The notes beneath the pieces are model-generated. The model made no database searches and was not told the origin of the DNA. It saw only the letters and a list, made by a program, of their open reading frames with translations. A stretch of DNA of 5,333 nucleotides from Clostridiales bacterium (GTDB taxonomy: Bacteria > Bacillota > Clostridia > WRLR01). A program made the position numbers and the translations under genes. The stretch covers positions 1 through 5,333 of the forward strand of contig JAITSR010000030.1 in assembly GCA_031287655.1 (NCBI GenBank), read 5' to 3'. Shown in pieces: positions 4,455 to 5,333 of this stretch; the first letter of the stretch is position 1; each line of letters starts with the position of its first letter.

Positions 4455-5333
4455 ATGCGATTTATGAAACGGAAATTTGCCGTCGCGTTCCTGTGCCTGC
4501 TCGTTTCGGCGGCGCTGACGTGGAAGCTCTTTGACGAAGCGGAGCGCACAAAGGCGACCGTGACGGTGCTGCGGGTCACGGAGCGGGTCGAGGCAGGCAC
4601 GCGCATTACGGACGCCATGCTGCGGCAAGCCGAAATCGGGGCATATGGGATCGGGGACGGCGCGCTCACGGACGGCGCGCAGGCAGTCGGAAAGTACGCG
4701 GCGGCGGACCTGTTCCCCGAGGACACGCTCACAGCCGAGAAGTTCATCGAGCTCGACCAAATCGCCGACAACTTTGTGCAAAAAGCGCGGCAGGACCATA
4801 AAACGGCGGTGTCGATCGCGTTGAAGGGGGTTTCCGCGAGCCTGTCCGGCAAACTGAAAAAAGGGGACGTCGTTTCCGCGCTCGTGTTTGTGGATCAGAG
4901 CGGCACGGGGGCGCAGAAGGGTTATGTGCGTTCTTATCCGGAGCTGCAGTACCTCGAGGTCGCCGCGGTCGCGAACAGCAAGGCTGAGGAAATCGCGGCC
5001 GGCCCCGAAGCGCCGCAGCAGGATCAGACCGCCGCAAAAAGCGCGGGCGACGCGGCGATCCCCGCGTCCGTGACGTTCATTGCCGACGAGTCGCAGGCGG
5101 TGAGCCTTGTGGAGGCGGAGAATATCGGGAACATTCATCTCGTGTTCCGGGGGCGCGGGCAGTATGGACAGGAGCTGCTCGCGCGGTTTGAGGCGGAGCG
5201 CGCGGCGAGAGCGGCAAATACGGCGCAGGCGGCGCGGGCGGTGTTCTCAGGTTTGGAGGACGGCGCGGAGGTTTTTGGATTTGTGAGCGCCGCCGATATT
5301 GACGTATCCGGGCGTGTCGATATGGCCGCGGAC
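4455..5333 (+). CDS. CpaB/RcpC-like SAF-domain protein (Tad/Flp pilus assembly), 3' end cut off
   Basis: The frame is open from the ATG at 4455 to the window edge: 293 codons with no stop. The N-terminus is MRFMKRK followed by one hydrophobic segment (about 8-26), then residues expected to lie outside the membrane. Residues 36-97 fit a SAF domain: VTVLRVTERVEAGTRIT (36-52), then Gly79 and a LFPEDTL turn (86-92), as in CpaB/RcpC proteins. Residues 116-146 (KTAVSIALKGVSASLSG, KKGDVVSALVFV) match the second CpaB-type domain, with the conserved Gly-Asp of the pGDrVDv turn. An Ala/Glu/Gln-rich linker lies between the two halves of that domain, and NIHLVFRGRG follows. In the Tad system CpaB/RcpC acts on the outer side of the cytoplasmic membrane during Flp pilus assembly. 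The SAF fold also occurs in flagellar FlgA and in sialic-acid synthases, but the TM-SAF-second-domain order fits CpaB best. It is probably the first gene of an operon continuing rightward. Confidence 0.72.
   Translation, partial: MRFMKRKFAVAFLCLLVSAALTWKLFDEAERTKATVTVLRVTERVEAGTRITDAMLRQAEIGAYGIGDGALTDGAQAVGKYAAADLFPEDTLTAEKFIELDQIADNFVQKARQDHKTAVSIALKGVSASLSGKLKKGDVVSALVFVDQSGTGAQKGYVRSYPELQYLEVAAVANSKAEEIAAGPEAPQQDQTAAKSAGDAAIPASVTFIADESQAVSLVEAENIGNIHLVFRGRGQYGQELLARFEAERAARAANTAQAARAVFSGLEDGAEVFGFVSAADIDVSGRVDMAAD

Noticed and set aside
4293..5138. 281-codon open frame on the minus strand opposite the SAF gene
   Set aside because: It crosses both divergent promoters and has a basic, low-complexity translation; the plus-strand frame has recognisable SAF and CpaB features and a promoter.

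Overview
The window looks like chromosomal DNA from a high-G+C anaerobic Firmicute (Clostridia-like). This is an inference from the mix of genes (formate-tetrahydrofolate ligase, a MATE transporter, a CpaB-like SAF protein), the strong AGGAGG-type ribosome binding sites and the sharp A/T-rich promoters in an otherwise G+C-rich background. No RNA gene, CRISPR array, insertion sequence or transposase is visible.

Layout. The minus strand carries, in order of transcription (right to left), a MATE-family efflux transporter (4117 to 2789), then after 67 nt fhs (2721 to 982), then a 5'-truncated frame of unknown identity that starts at the fhs stop (982 to 758), then a Ham1/RdgB-like nucleotide pyrophosphatase (767 to 153) that overlaps the end of that frame, and at the left edge a second, truncated copy of part of fhs (87 to 1). 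Diverging from the MATE gene, the plus strand carries a CpaB/RcpC-like SAF-domain gene (4455 onward) that runs off the right edge. The region between the two divergent genes holds one good sigma-70-type promoter for each, and a leader of roughly 170 nt with two inverted repeats ahead of the MATE gene.

How the genes relate. MATE and fhs are close enough to be co-transcribed, and fhs has no visible terminator, so the pyrophosphatase may be read from fhs transcription. The MATE transporter, fhs (one-carbon metabolism) and the SAF protein (probably Tad/Flp-type pilus assembly) have no obvious shared pathway. The SAF gene is probably the first gene of a pilus-type operon continuing to the right.

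Most notable point. The stretch of about 0.9 kb just downstream of fhs (about 88-981) is much lower in G+C than its surroundings (25/60 G+C at 601-660 against 43/60 at 1441-1500). It begins with a gene fragment lacking its 5' end right at the fhs stop codon, and it is bounded on its far side by an 87-bp direct repeat of the fhs 3' region (84/87 identical). This resembles an islet inserted at the 3' end of fhs, leaving a duplicated fhs tail. Assembly error or simple recombination are the alternatives.
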